Source: Pedobacter jeongneungensis | Lineage (GTDB): Bacteria; Bacteroidota; Bacteroidia; Sphingobacteriales; Sphingobacteriaceae | Assembly: GCF_000633455.1 (NCBI RefSeq) | Contig: NZ_AYMG01000013.1 | Location: 310,001-374,000, forward strand | DNA: 64,000 nucleotides | Direction of reading: 5' to 3' | Shown here: piece by piece, positions 53,652 to 62,435 of the stretch | Layout: each line of letters opens with the position of its first letter | How positions within the stretch are numbered: the stretch's first letter is position 1 | The notes under the pieces: model-generated | The model's input: only the letters and a program-made list of their open reading frames with translations | What the model was told of the DNA's origin: nothing | Database searches by the model: none | Made by a program: the position numbers and the translations under genes

Positions 53652-54284
53652 TTATAAATCCTGAAAAACTTCTTCTAAAATTAGCGTAAATCCGGGTAAA
53701 ATCGGTGTGCTAACCTCTTCGCCTTCAGTAAGTAGTTTGGTGGGCTGAAACTTACCCTGATCATCCAGGATATACCTGAAAAAAGTTTTATCCAAAGGAC
53801 TTACGATCCAATATTCTTTAACACCTGCTTCTTCATAAACCTCATATTTGTTGATCAGTTCTTTTTTGTTGTTGCCTGGCGATAAAATCTCTACAACAAT
53901 ATCTGGTGAGCCGATACAACCGTGTTTATCCAGCTTATTCTGATCGCAAACCACTACCAGATCAGGTTGTACCACAGTGAAAATTTCTTTGTCGGTCTGA
54001 GTTTTCTTAGCTAAACGGACATCAAATGGGGCGGTATAAACGCGGCAGGGTTTTTCTTTTAGGGTATTATATATTGGTCCGAAAATATTGGTTAAAACAC
54101 CCTGATGGATACGTGAAGGTGCAGGGCTCATCCTGAAAATGTAACCTTTGATGATTTCTAACCGTTCCTCAAATTCAAAGCGTAAATAGTCGGCATAACT
54201 ATATGTTGCAGAAAAATCTACCTCATTAACTGTTCTAATTGGAGGCTGTTCATCCTCAGTTGGATATGGTTTGATATTTTTCAT
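53652..54284 (-). CDS. Uma2-family (DUF820) nuclease-like protein, downstream copy
   Basis: A 210-residue PD-(D/E)XK-type Uma2 protein; family function is unsettled. Core motifs: PDLVVVCDQNKLDKHGCIGS (strand with Asp), then PDIVVEILSPGN with the Glu-x-x and the later KYEVYEEAGVKEYWIVSP with the conserved Lys-Glu. The ATG at 54282-54284 is favoured because the tandem paralogue starts MKNIRPYPTEDE at the same point; an ATG at 54302 is also possible. The C-terminal 115 residues are nearly identical to the upstream copy. Confidence 0.85.
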   Translation of the reverse strand: MKNIKPYPTEDEQPPIRTVNEVDFSATYSYADYLRFEFEERLEIIKGYIFRMSPAPSRIHQGVLTNIFGPIYNTLKEKPCRVYTAPFDVRLAKKTQTDKEIFTVVQPDLVVVCDQNKLDKHGCIGSPDIVVEILSPGNNKKELINKYEVYEEAGVKEYWIVSPLDKTFFRYILDDQGKFQPTKLLTEGEEVSTPILPGFTLILEEVFQDL

Positions 54285-54294
54285 ACGATCTATA

Positions 54295-54924
54295 TTAATC
54301 ATGAAAAACTTCTTCTAAAATTAACGTAAATCCGGGTAAAATCGGTGTGCTAACCTCTTCGCCTTCAGTAAGTAGTTTAGTGGGCTGAAACTTACCCTGA
54401 TCATCCAGGATATACCTGAAAAAAGTTTTATCCAAAGGACTTACGATCCAATATTCTTTAACACCTGCTTCTTCATAAACCTCATATTTGTTGATCAGTT
54501 CTTTTTTGCTATTACCTGGCGATAAAATCTCCACAACAATATCTGGTGAGCCGATACAACCACGTTTATCCAGTTTATTCTGATCGCAAACTACTACCAG
54601 ATCAGGTTGTACCACAGTGAAAATTTCTTTGTCGGTCTGAGTTTTCTTAGCTAAACGGACATCAAATGGAGCCATATACACTTCACATTTATGACCTTTT
54701 AATACATTGTAAATGTGATTATGAATTCTTCCCAATATTTTTTGATGGATCCGGGAAGGGGCAGGACTCATTTGGAAAATACGTCCTTTGATGATTTCCA
54801 GTCGCTCTTCAAACTCAAAACGCATATAATCCGCATAACTATAATCCGCAGAAAAATCTACCTCATTGAGTGTCTTAATCGGAGGGAGCTCATCTTCTGT
54901 TGGATATGGTCTGATATTTTTCAT
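54295..54924 (-). CDS. Uma2-family (DUF820) nuclease-like protein, upstream copy
   Basis: A 209-residue paralogue of the next gene. N-terminal MKNIRPYPTEDELPPIKT and the same core, PDLVVVCDQNKLDKRGCIGS and PDIVVEILSPGNSKKEL. Between about residues 58 and 92 the two copies differ (ILGRIHNHIYNVLKGHKCEV against VLTNIFGPIYNTLKEKPCRV), while both flanking parts are nearly the same. The ATG at 54922-54924 was chosen over an upstream TTG. Its stop lies 10 bp before the other copy's MKNI start. Confidence 0.86.
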   Translation of the reverse strand: MKNIRPYPTEDELPPIKTLNEVDFSADYSYADYMRFEFEERLEIIKGRIFQMSPAPSRIHQKILGRIHNHIYNVLKGHKCEVYMAPFDVRLAKKTQTDKEIFTVVQPDLVVVCDQNKLDKRGCIGSPDIVVEILSPGNSKKELINKYEVYEEAGVKEYWIVSPLDKTFFRYILDDQGKFQPTKLLTEGEEVSTPILPGFTLILEEVFHD

Positions 54925-54963
54925 ATTGGTATTTACCAAATATACTAAATATCTTAGTTTTTT

Positions 54964-56181
54964 TTAAAAATCGATTTTCAAGCGTAATCCACCATTGGTA
55001 AGATTGAGGTTTTCTTTTGAGAAAGTTTTCATTGGTAATCTCAAAAACGGCTCTATGGCAATATTATTCTTTTTCGATATTTTTTGTTTATAACCCAAAG
55101 AGAAATTGTAGAATCCGATGTATTTATCGGGATCTATACTGGCTTCTGGCTGAGGCTCAGTGGTTTTTTCTTGAACGATAAATGTTTTCGATTCTGCATA
55201 GCCGTTTACAGGTGCAGAAGAAACATTTTGTACCTGGTTTACAATATAGTTATTCTGTTGTGAGCTATTTAAAACAGCTAATGCCGAAACCCCGATGTTG
55301 GTATACAATTTTTCGCTTATCTTATATTTTAATTCTAAAGGAATATTAATCCCACGGACTTTAGAATCAACAGATTCCAGGTTTCTGCCCGACAAAGTTT
55401 GTGGAGCGCCAGCGTTCAGCGATTCTGTAGTGCTGATAGCAGCATAAGAAACACCAGAGCTGATAGACAGTTTATTCGCAATGGCATACGATAATGAAAA
55501 ACCATAGTTCATATTTACCTTATTATCATTACCCATTGCAGGGGCAACATATACATCAGGTTGCCATTTGGAGTTTTCATTTGTTTTGGATGAGGTTTTT
55601 TGTTGGTTAGCACGACTATCTTGCGCTAATAACTCTTCAAATGTTACTTTTTTATTCGGTAAGGATTTTTTCTTTTCGGTTAAAATCTCGAAATTTTTTG
55701 AGCTAAAGGTTGAAATATTAGTACCCGCAAGCCTGTTATCCAATAAATTACTATTTACAAGCTGTAAATCATCTGAATTATTTACATAGGTGTAATTCTT
55801 ATTCTGTTCAACGATCAGGTTTGTTCTTTCCGCGCTTTTATTTGGAAGGTTAGCTGCAGTAAGGTTGTTTAAAATAGTGGTTGTATCATTTAATGGAGCG
55901 GAGTTATTTTTTGGAGCTGTATTGCTATTAAGATCTGTGTTTGAGTTTTGCTGCGTTTTAGGTTTAGCTATGGCAAGATCAGTTTTTTGACTGGTATTGT
56001 TGAGGGCAAAAAATACCCCGCCGGAAACAAAAATCAGGGCAGCAGCAGCCCATAGCGGCCAAAATGCAATTCTCCGTTTTTTATTCTCTTTTTCCGAAAA
56101 GCGCTCCCAGGCACCATCAGGATATGTTTCCTCATGGTTTTGGAGTTTCGCGGTAATATGCTCAATTAATTCCTTATCCAT
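54964..56181 (-). CDS. Sigma-factor partner: one-helix protein with barrel-like C-terminus
   Basis: A 405-residue protein. Residues 1-40 are cytoplasmic (AKLQNHEETYPDGAWERFSE), one membrane helix spans about 41-60, then a low-complexity Asn/Thr/Lys-rich stretch (about 65-190), and from about 210 strand-rich sequence like an outer-membrane barrel (PAMGNDNKVNMNYGFSLSYA, ELKYKISEKLYTNIGVSALA, ending GGLRLKIDF). Start overlaps the sigma-factor gene by 8 bp, so translation is coupled. It is a likely anti-sigma or sensing partner; it lacks a typical zinc-finger. Confidence 0.8.
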   Translation of the reverse strand: MDKELIEHITAKLQNHEETYPDGAWERFSEKENKKRRIAFWPLWAAAALIFVSGGVFFALNNTSQKTDLAIAKPKTQQNSNTDLNSNTAPKNNSAPLNDTTTILNNLTAANLPNKSAERTNLIVEQNKNYTYVNNSDDLQLVNSNLLDNRLAGTNISTFSSKNFEILTEKKKSLPNKKVTFEELLAQDSRANQQKTSSKTNENSKWQPDVYVAPAMGNDNKVNMNYGFSLSYAIANKLSISSGVSYAAISTTESLNAGAPQTLSGRNLESVDSKVRGINIPLELKYKISEKLYTNIGVSALAVLNSSQQNNYIVNQVQNVSSAPVNGYAESKTFIVQEKTTEPQPEASIDPDKYIGFYNFSLGYKQKISKKNNIAIEPFLRLPMKTFSKENLNLTNGGLRLKIDF

Positions 56182-56758
56182 TTTTCTCGTATGAATTGAC
56201 CATGGTATTTAAGTAAAGGGTACGTAACTTATTTTTAGAACGTGTTAAATACACACGGCTCGAACTTTCGGGTATATTCAGCATTTTCGATATCTCATCG
56301 TGTGCAAAACCTTCAATTTCGTATAAGTTAAATACCAGTCTTTGCGTATCTGGTAAGTGATTTAGTAAATTCAAAATATCGTTAACATGAAGTTCCGAAG
56401 CAACCGAAACCTGTGTAACCGGATGTTCGTTTTCTGCCAGGTCATCTACATAGAACTGAATTTTCGAACTCCGTATTTTATCTATTGCTGTTCTGGAAGC
56501 GATCTGGGCAATCCAGCCTTTAAACGACCGCTGCAATTCTTCCGGGTTTTTTGGCGCTTTAAAGCCGGCCACATGTTTAAAAATTTTGATAAAGCTATCA
56601 TTTACAAGTTCTTCACTGTCTGAAGTATTCTTGGTGTACCTTAAAATAATGCCCATTAAATAGCCATAAAATGATTTATACATCATTTCTTTACAGCTAT
56701 TGTCGTTTCTTACACAGCCTTTTAAAATTTCCTCAAAACTGAGTATTTTTTTTATCAC
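56174..56758 (-). CDS. ECF-type RNA polymerase sigma factor
   Basis: A 194-residue sigma-70 family protein with regions 2 and 4. Region 2: YGYLMGIILRYTKNTSDSEE, then LVNDSFIKIFKHVAGF, and WIAQIASRTAIDKIRSSK. Region 4: NHLPDTQRLVFNLYEIEGFA, HDEISKMLNIPESSSRVYLT. The 8-bp overlap with the membrane partner gene supports a sigma/anti-sigma pair. Its target promoters are unknown; none was seen in the window. Confidence 0.93.
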   Translation of the reverse strand: MIKKILSFEEILKGCVRNDNSCKEMMYKSFYGYLMGIILRYTKNTSDSEELVNDSFIKIFKHVAGFKAPKNPEELQRSFKGWIAQIASRTAIDKIRSSKIQFYVDDLAENEHPVTQVSVASELHVNDILNLLNHLPDTQRLVFNLYEIEGFAHDEISKMLNIPESSSRVYLTRSKNKLRTLYLNTMVNSYEKNG

Positions 56759-56877
56759 CCCTGTAAAGGACTATTTAATAAAGGTTTATCATGATTAATT
56801 GCTTTCAAATTTAAGAAAATAACACCACCCAATTTTTTGAGTGGTGTCAATTTTCATTATCACAGGTAGTGCGATTT

Positions 56878-57573
56878 TTATTTATTTGTCATCACAGATA
56901 AACCCAGTCCGGTAGTATCGGTTTTACTGGTTAAACCTTTGGCCCAAATGGTATAAATTTTTCCTTTTTCAATTTTAATAGCCGGTAAGCTAACTTTAAC
57001 TGTTCCACTTTGCTTTAATTGAAAAGTATAGCTATCGTTAGGTGCAATATTGGTAAATGTTGTAAATTCTTTGAAAGCTTTTGCCGTAAATAATGGAGCA
57101 TCAGTTCCCGCAACAGCTAAATCGTAAGTTGCAGTTCCGGGGCTTAAGTTTACAAAACGAACTTTTGCCTTATCTGCTTCCGGAGCTTTTAAATCATCTT
57201 CAAGAATCAAAAGTTTTGTCGATTTTAAAGTATCAACCACAAATACTGAATAGAAGAAACCTGGTTTTAAACCTGCTGTAGCTGTAGTTACATATTTTAA
57301 AGAGTCTTTTTTAGATACTCCAACCAACCTTGTTCCAGGATAAGCTGCATAGTAGCCTAAATCTTTGGTGTAAGTAAAAAAGTTGATTTTTTGGTTATCC
57401 AGAATAAAATCAAGAGGGCCTGTTCCTGGCGATGCATGTACAAAACCAATACCAGCTGCTTCTATCGGATCGTTATTGAAATCCTTTTTACATGCAGTGA
57501 TGGTTAAAGTTATTGCAAAGAGAGAGAGTATAATTTTTGCCGTAGTGCTAAAATTTTTCAAATTCGTTTTCAT
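56878..57573 (-). CDS. DUF4397 lipoprotein
   Basis: A 231-residue lipoprotein: the signal ends ITACKKDFNN, so Cys28 or so is lipidated. The body has two similar beta-sandwich halves with the DUF4397 pattern GIGFVHASPGTGPLDFILDN and KVRFVNLSPGTATYDLAVAG, each beginning with an (A/R)x(V/I)N/HxSPG motif. Role unknown, probably surface or periplasmic adhesin-like. It is not close enough to the sigma gene to be in its operon (about 120 bp). Confidence 0.88.
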   Translation of the reverse strand: MKTNLKNFSTTAKIILSLFAITLTITACKKDFNNDPIEAAGIGFVHASPGTGPLDFILDNQKINFFTYTKDLGYYAAYPGTRLVGVSKKDSLKYVTTATAGLKPGFFYSVFVVDTLKSTKLLILEDDLKAPEADKAKVRFVNLSPGTATYDLAVAGTDAPLFTAKAFKEFTTFTNIAPNDSYTFQLKQSGTVKVSLPAIKIEKGKIYTIWAKGLTSKTDTTGLGLSVMTNK

Positions 57574-57714
57574 TTTAATGTTTAAATCAATTTTATGAAC
57601 AAAATTGGTTAATGGCCATTAACGCTTTTTTCTTGTAAAACGATTAATGGAATGAAAACGCTACAGCTGTATTAATTTTTTATAAGATTAGTTTGCTACG
57701 ACTGATATATTAGG

Positions 57715-58377
57715 TTAATTTATTGTAACACTTTCTTTTAAAATCAGTTTACTTTTTACAGCAACCCCATTTACTTTAGCGGAAATAAAAGTTAAGTCGG
57801 TGGGTTTGAATTTGGCAAGATCTACCGTTTTACTGCTATTATAAGATGTAGATGCTATTTTTTGCTCGTAGTTTATTAATTTACCTGCACTATCAATAGT
57901 AAAGATTAGGAATACATCATGTCTGCCTTTTAAAGACTTCAATTCACCTGGTATTTTAAATTCTCTTTTTAAAAAATGCATACCATAATCAAAACCACCA
58001 ATTTTACAGGGGTAGGTTACGTTTTTGCTGGTTTCAAATCCTTCTATTTCATAAGATGCATTTTCAGGAGCATTGTTGATTTCCACTTCATTAGTAGTGT
58101 AATTGTAAATCTGGTCTACAATCGCGCTATCTGCAAACTTAAAAAAATACCAACGACCAGTCCGCTCCCCGTCTTTGTAGGCACCTGAAGCTACTTTTTT
58201 CCGCCCTCCTTTAATTTCAGATAAACCGTTTTTGATGTAACGTTTTGATTTTAGTTCCGTACTGTGCTCAATAAAGCCACCCCTGATGATTTTATACTCG
58301 GTACTGGTTGAATCGCTTTTTTGTGCACAAGCAAATAAAGGAATAAGGCAGGAGAGAAGAAGCGTAAGTTTTTTCAC
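57715..58377 (-). CDS. Secreted protein with MORN-like and TonB-C-like segments
   Basis: A 220-residue exported protein, not firmly assigned. Signal peptide about 1-18 (LIPLFACAQ; the Cys may be lipidated). Residues about 58-78 (GAYKDGERTGRWYFFKF) resemble one MORN-type unit. The C-terminal half contains GRHDVFLIFTIDSAGKLINY, similar to the strand-turn pattern of TonB C-terminal domains. No enzyme motif. Monocistronic. Confidence 0.72.
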   Translation of the reverse strand: MKKLTLLLSCLIPLFACAQKSDSTSTEYKIIRGGFIEHSTELKSKRYIKNGLSEIKGGRKKVASGAYKDGERTGRWYFFKFADSAIVDQIYNYTTNEVEINNAPENASYEIEGFETSKNVTYPCKIGGFDYGMHFLKREFKIPGELKSLKGRHDVFLIFTIDSAGKLINYEQKIASTSYNSSKTVDLAKFKPTDLTFISAKVNGVAVKSKLILKESVTIN

Positions 58378-58401
58378 TGTTTTAGATTTTGTTTATAAAG
58401 A

Positions 58402-58434
58402 AAAAGAGTTTTGATGTAATATCAAAACTCTTTT
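58402..58434 (-). terminator. Rho-independent terminator of the ABC-F gene
   Basis: On minus: AAAAGAGTTTTGAT-attac-ATCAAAACTCTTTT followed by T residues. Long stem just past the stop codon at 58460. Confidence 0.88.
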
Positions 58435-58459
58435 AATAATTAAATAATGCTGTTCTTAA

Positions 58460-60082
58460 TTAAGCATACATCTCTTCGCGGAGTTTGGCAACGTCGCTGC
58501 TGTTAATGTATTCATCGTAAGTCATCAGTTTATCTATAGTGCCTTTTGGTGTAATCTCGATAATGCGGTTTGCAACCGTTTCTGTTAACTGGTGATCTCG
58601 TGAGGTAAATAATATTGCGCCTTTAAAATCTTTCATGCCGTTGTTCAGTGCCTCGATAGATTCCAGATCCAGGTGGTTGGTTGGCTCATCAAACATTAAC
58701 AAATTGGCCTGTTGCAACATCATTCTTGAGAACATGCAGCGCATTTTTTCACCTCCTGAAAGTACTTTTACGTTTTTAAGTACTTCCTCACCCGAGAATA
58801 ACATACGGCCTAAGAAACTACGTACAAATTGCTCATCAGCATCAGTTCCCGAATACTCGCGTAACCAATCAACAAGGTTTTCATCTTTTCCGGCGAAATA
58901 TTCAGAGTTATCATTCGGGATATCGGCAGTGCTGATGGTAACACCCCATTTAAACTCACCTTTATGATCAGTGTCCCTACCGGTTAACACATCGTAAAAT
59001 GCTGCCGTGGCCAAACTATTTTGCGATATTACTGCAATTTTATCTCCCTTATTTACCATAAAGGTAATTTTGTCGAACAAAACGCCATCATTTCCACTCT
59101 TACCTAAAGCATCAACCTGTAAAATCTGGTCGCCAGCTTCACGGCCGATATTGTTGAAGATAATTGCCGGATATTTTCTGCTTGATGCTTTAATCTCTGT
59201 AATATCAATTTTATCCAAAGCTTTCTTACGCGAAGTTGCCTGTTTCGACTTGGATGCATTTGCACTAAACCTGCGGATAAATTCCTGCAACTCCTTCACC
59301 TTATCTTCCATTTTTTTGTTCTGGTCGCTGCGTTGTTTTAAAGCTAGCTGACTAGATTCGTACCAGAACGTGTAGTTACCAGTGTAGATACTCATTTTAG
59401 CGAAATCGATATCTACAATGTGTGTACAAACAGCGTCTAAAAAGTGCCTGTCGTGACTTACCACCAATACAATGTTTTGATAATCAGCCAAAAAGTTTTC
59501 TAACCAGGCAATGGTTTCGATGTCCAAATCGTTGGTAGGCTCATCCAGTAGCAAGATATCCGGATTACCGAAAAGAGCCTGTGCCAATAACACACGTACT
59601 TTTTGAGTGTTATCCAGTTCCTTTAGTAACTTATAATGGTTATCTTCTGTAATGCCCAAATTGCTCAACATCGTTGCTGCGTTGCTTTCCATGTTCCAGC
59701 CGTCCATTTCAGCAAAAAGATTTTCCAGTTCTCCGGCACGTTCGCCATCTTTTTCTGAGAAATCTTCTTTCATATAAATGGCATCTTTTTCTTTCATGAT
59801 GGCATAAAGCTCTTTATGGCCAATCATTACGGTTTCTAATACCGAAAACTCATCAAATTCGTAGTGGTTTTGCTTTAAAACCGCCATTCTTTCGCCTGGG
59901 GTAAAAGCTACACTACCAGAAGTCTGGTTAACTTCTCCCGATAAAATTTTCAGGAAAGTAGATTTACCTGCACCGTTAGCCCCAATAACACCGTAGCAGT
60001 TGCCTTGGGTAAATTTTAGGTTAACATCTTCAAATAATGTGCGTTTGCCGTATCGTAACGATAAATTAGAAACTGAAATCAT
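58460..60082 (-). CDS. ABC-F ATPase (YbiT-like)
   Basis: A 540-residue soluble double ATPase of the ABC-F family, which acts on ribosomes rather than in transport. Domain 1 (1-250) has Walker A IGANGAGKSTFL, Walker B LLLDEPTNDLD and H-loop VVSHDRHF, but its signature reads LLKELDNTQKVRVLLAQALF with no LSGG. The inter-domain linker is about 250-300. Domain 2 (about 320-540) has a lost Walker A (ISQNSLATAAFY), a changed H-loop (TSRDHQL) but an intact LSGGEKMRCMF and FDEPTNHLD. So one composite ATP site is intact. Translation factor-like role; resistance is not implied. Confidence 0.92.
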   Translation of the reverse strand: MISVSNLSLRYGKRTLFEDVNLKFTQGNCYGVIGANGAGKSTFLKILSGEVNQTSGSVAFTPGERMAVLKQNHYEFDEFSVLETVMIGHKELYAIMKEKDAIYMKEDFSEKDGERAGELENLFAEMDGWNMESNAATMLSNLGITEDNHYKLLKELDNTQKVRVLLAQALFGNPDILLLDEPTNDLDIETIAWLENFLADYQNIVLVVSHDRHFLDAVCTHIVDIDFAKMSIYTGNYTFWYESSQLALKQRSDQNKKMEDKVKELQEFIRRFSANASKSKQATSRKKALDKIDITEIKASSRKYPAIIFNNIGREAGDQILQVDALGKSGNDGVLFDKITFMVNKGDKIAVISQNSLATAAFYDVLTGRDTDHKGEFKWGVTISTADIPNDNSEYFAGKDENLVDWLREYSGTDADEQFVRSFLGRMLFSGEEVLKNVKVLSGGEKMRCMFSRMMLQQANLLMFDEPTNHLDLESIEALNNGMKDFKGAILFTSRDHQLTETVANRIIEITPKGTIDKLMTYDEYINSSDVAKLREEMYA

Positions 60083-60696
60083 GCTGTAATTGAAATAAGC
60101 CGCAAAGATAGGGAAAAAGGTTGAGGGTAGGAAGTTGTTTAATGGTTTGGTTGTTTTATTGTCGAAAGGTTTGGAGGTTGGAAAGTTGGAAGGTGTTCGA
60201 ATGTTTTAAGGTTGGAAAGTTTGAAGGATCGGGAAATTAAGGGCTTGATTCCTTGTGGCTGATGTAGTCCCGCTTTCACTTCAATCTTTTAAAAATAACT
60301 TCTGTTATGCTAAGGTACAAATACCTGTTTCATAGGTTGCAGATGCAGGGTATTTTGGGGTGCCGCAATTTTAAAAGTATTTCCGTTCAATCTGGTTTAT
60401 TGATGGAAGTGTTGTGCTTTTGGCCATTTTACCAACTTGCAGGTTTATGCATTTATCAAAGGCTACAGGCTTTGTTCATTAAACCTGATCGAACGGAAAG
60501 CCCAAAGCGAGGTACGAGCGAGGACTTGCAGGAAGAGCGGGGCTACCCTTAGCCATTAACATCAGACCATTCATTTTCAAAACATTATTGACCAGCTGAA
60601 ACACCATAGTACACTGAAGCTGATGCCATTTGAAAAGGACATACAAGTTTTAAAAGCCTGTGAGGTTTTATCTGCTAAAAATTTTATTTTAGCCTT
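60083..60696. other. Intergenic region with a large repeat-bearing palindrome
   Basis: A 614-bp gap holding GT-rich quasi-periodic sequence (about 60120-60240) and the R2-type palindrome 60264-60546 with an R1 remnant inside. No credible gene. Confidence 0.65.
60264..60546. repeat. R2-type element with nested R1 remnant
   Basis: Ends are GTAGTCCCGCT (60264-60274) and AGCGGGGCTAC (60536-60546), complementary with one mismatch, and the same as the 41136 element's end. Inside, 60303-60352 (ttatgctaaggtacaaatac, then ctgtttcataggttgcagat) is a decayed R1 palindrome, best matched to the copy at 29081. Confidence 0.7.
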
Positions 60697-61257
60697 ATGC
60701 AAAACGATCTCTTGCTCGAAACCATTAAAACCACCCTTCAAAAAAGCAAAGTAGAAAAACTGGCTGCAATTGCTTCAGAAGAAACCTTTTCGGTAAAAGA
60801 CCTGATCGATTTAAGTTTTTATCATGATGAACAGATCGGGTTTCGGGCGGCATGGATTTTGGAGAACGTTTATACCGCCCACCAGTTTCGCTTTTTGCCT
60901 CATGCGCTTTATTTCTTAGAAAAACTACCACAACAGCATAATTTATCAGCGTTGAGGCATTATGTTAAAATTCTGGCCTTTATGACGAAGAAAAATACTG
61001 CTGAAGCGGTTAAAAAGGTTATTGCCGGTTACGATACCGATCATCTGGTAGAAGTGGTTTTTGCATGGCTGATTGATGAAAAAATTCCTGTAGCCATAAA
61101 ATCGCACTGTCTTAATATCCTGGCGAATTTAAACACTAAACATAACTGGATCAGGGAAGAACTTTTGCAAACGATGGATTTTCTGGTTGATAAGGAAAGC
61201 ATTGCCTTTTTTGCAAAGGTGAAACAGATTAGGAAGCAGTTTTCGGTTAGCAATTGA
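60697..61257 (+). CDS. Small alpha-solenoid (HEAT-like) protein
   Basis: A 186-residue all-helical protein of unknown function. Helical pairs recur at roughly 35-40 residues: DLIDLSFYHDEQIGFRAAWI, LPHALYFLEKLPQQHNLSAL, EVVFAWLIDEKIPVAIKSHC, IREELLQTMDFLVDKESIAF. This fits a HEAT/ARM-like solenoid that binds another protein. It starts with ATG 60697 after an AT-rich leader. It is followed by the nitroreductase gene 121 bp later. Confidence 0.75.
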   Translation: MQNDLLLETIKTTLQKSKVEKLAAIASEETFSVKDLIDLSFYHDEQIGFRAAWILENVYTAHQFRFLPHALYFLEKLPQQHNLSALRHYVKILAFMTKKNTAEAVKKVIAGYDTDHLVEVVFAWLIDEKIPVAIKSHCLNILANLNTKHNWIREELLQTMDFLVDKESIAFFAKVKQIRKQFSVSN

Positions 61258-61378
61258 TAGTTTTCAGTTACTGGTTTACAATTAACAGTTCAGCATTTTC
61301 AGTTAACATAAAGTCAAATCTTTATCGGTTTTTAACCCTAAACCTTCTACCTTACGCCTTAAACCTTATATTTACCGA

Positions 61379-61954
61379 ATGAGTACTACATACGAAATCA
61401 TCTCAAAAGTTATAAAAGAACGTCGCAGTATTTTTCCTGCTAGCTATATTAAAAAAGAAATTCCGGTTGAGGTGATCAATCAGATTTTAGAAACGGCCAA
61501 TTACGCGCCAACACATAAATTAACCCAGCCATGGCGCTTTGTTGTGATCAGAAAAGCTGGATTGGCTAAGCTTGGCGAGGAGTTAGGCAGACTATACAAA
61601 GCATTGGTTAGCCCGCAACAGTTTTTACAGAAAAAGTACGACAGCTTTGCGGAGAAAACAAGCCAGGCCGATTGCATTATTGCCATCAATATGCAAGTGA
61701 GTGGTAAAATACCAGAGTGGGAGGAGTTGGCAGCAGTATCATGTGCTGTGCAAAACATGGCCTTAACTGCCGAAAGTTTAAATGTGGGCGCCTATTGGAG
61801 TTCGCCGCCGTTAATTGATGACCTTGGCGAATTTTTAAGCCTTGGCGAAAACGAAAAATGTATCGGCTTATTTTACATGGGCTATCACAACGAAAAACCC
61901 TGGGAACCTAATAGAGGGGCAATTGAAGAGAAAGTGAGGTGGATTGAGGAGTAG
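61379..61954 (+). CDS. Nitroreductase-family flavoprotein
   Basis: A 191-residue FMN-dependent reductase of the YdjA/TdsD-like branch. Motifs: VIKERRSIFPASY (FMN phosphate contact), ILETANYAPTHKLTQPWRFV (about 38-57), VSCAVQNMALTAESLNVGAY (about 124-143) and a final FYMGYHNEKP. Natural substrate unknown. The nearby DUF1801 and GreA-like genes are on the same strand, with gaps that hold quasi-periodic repeats. Confidence 0.9.
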   Translation: MSTTYEIISKVIKERRSIFPASYIKKEIPVEVINQILETANYAPTHKLTQPWRFVVIRKAGLAKLGEELGRLYKALVSPQQFLQKKYDSFAEKTSQADCIIAINMQVSGKIPEWEELAAVSCAVQNMALTAESLNVGAYWSSPPLIDDLGEFLSLGENEKCIGLFYMGYHNEKPWEPNRGAIEEKVRWIEE

Positions 61955-61963
61955 TCCTTAGTC

Positions 61964-62016
61964 TGGTTCATTAGTTCATTAGTCATTGGTTTATTGATCA
62001 TTGGTTCATTGCTATC
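61964..62016. repeat. Octamer array 'GTTCATTA/GTCATTGG'
   Basis: Head-to-tail 8-nt units (GGTTCATT, AGTTCATT, AGTCATTG, GTTTATTG, ATCATTGG, TTCATTGC) follow the nitroreductase stop codon. Same family as the inverted repeats around the four-helix gene at 6.8-7.4 kb. Confidence 0.7.
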
Positions 62017-62042
62017 ATCCATTTTCCATCTTACATACACAT

Positions 62043-62387
62043 ATGCTTAATCCTCTTGATCACTATTTTGAGCAAAAAGATGAGCCGATTAAAAGTTGCC
62101 TGCAATATTTAAGGAAGCTTTTAATGGGGTATGCTGATATTACGGAGCATTGGAAATATGGAATGCCTTTTTATTACCATAAAGGAAAAATGTTCTGTTA
62201 TCTTTGGATCCACAAAAAACTCCATCAGCCTTACATTGGTTTGGTTGATGGAAATAAAATTTACCACGAAGATCTGTTACAGGAGAAAAGAGCCAGAATG
62301 AAAATTTTATTGATCAACCATTTAGAAGATATCCCTAAAGATAAAATCAAACTGATTTTAAAACAAGCTTTTGATCTTCGTAAATAG
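62043..62387 (+). CDS. DUF1801 domain protein
   Basis: A 114-residue protein of the YdhG/YobT-like DUF1801 family (two-layer fold, role unknown). Features: MLNPLDHYFEQKDEPIKSCL, EHWKYGMPFYYHKGKMFCYL cut as WKYGMPFYYHKGKMFCYL, and the C-terminal DKIKLILKQAFDLRK. Start ATG 62043 is used; the earlier in-frame methionine would translate the octamer repeat. Possibly co-transcribed with the GreA-like gene 48 bp away. Confidence 0.85.
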   Translation: MLNPLDHYFEQKDEPIKSCLQYLRKLLMGYADITEHWKYGMPFYYHKGKMFCYLWIHKKLHQPYIGLVDGNKIYHEDLLQEKRARMKILLINHLEDIPKDKIKLILKQAFDLRK

Positions 62388-62435
62388 CTCGGGTTTCCAT
62401 CTTCCATCAAACACCTTCCATTATCCATCATTAAC

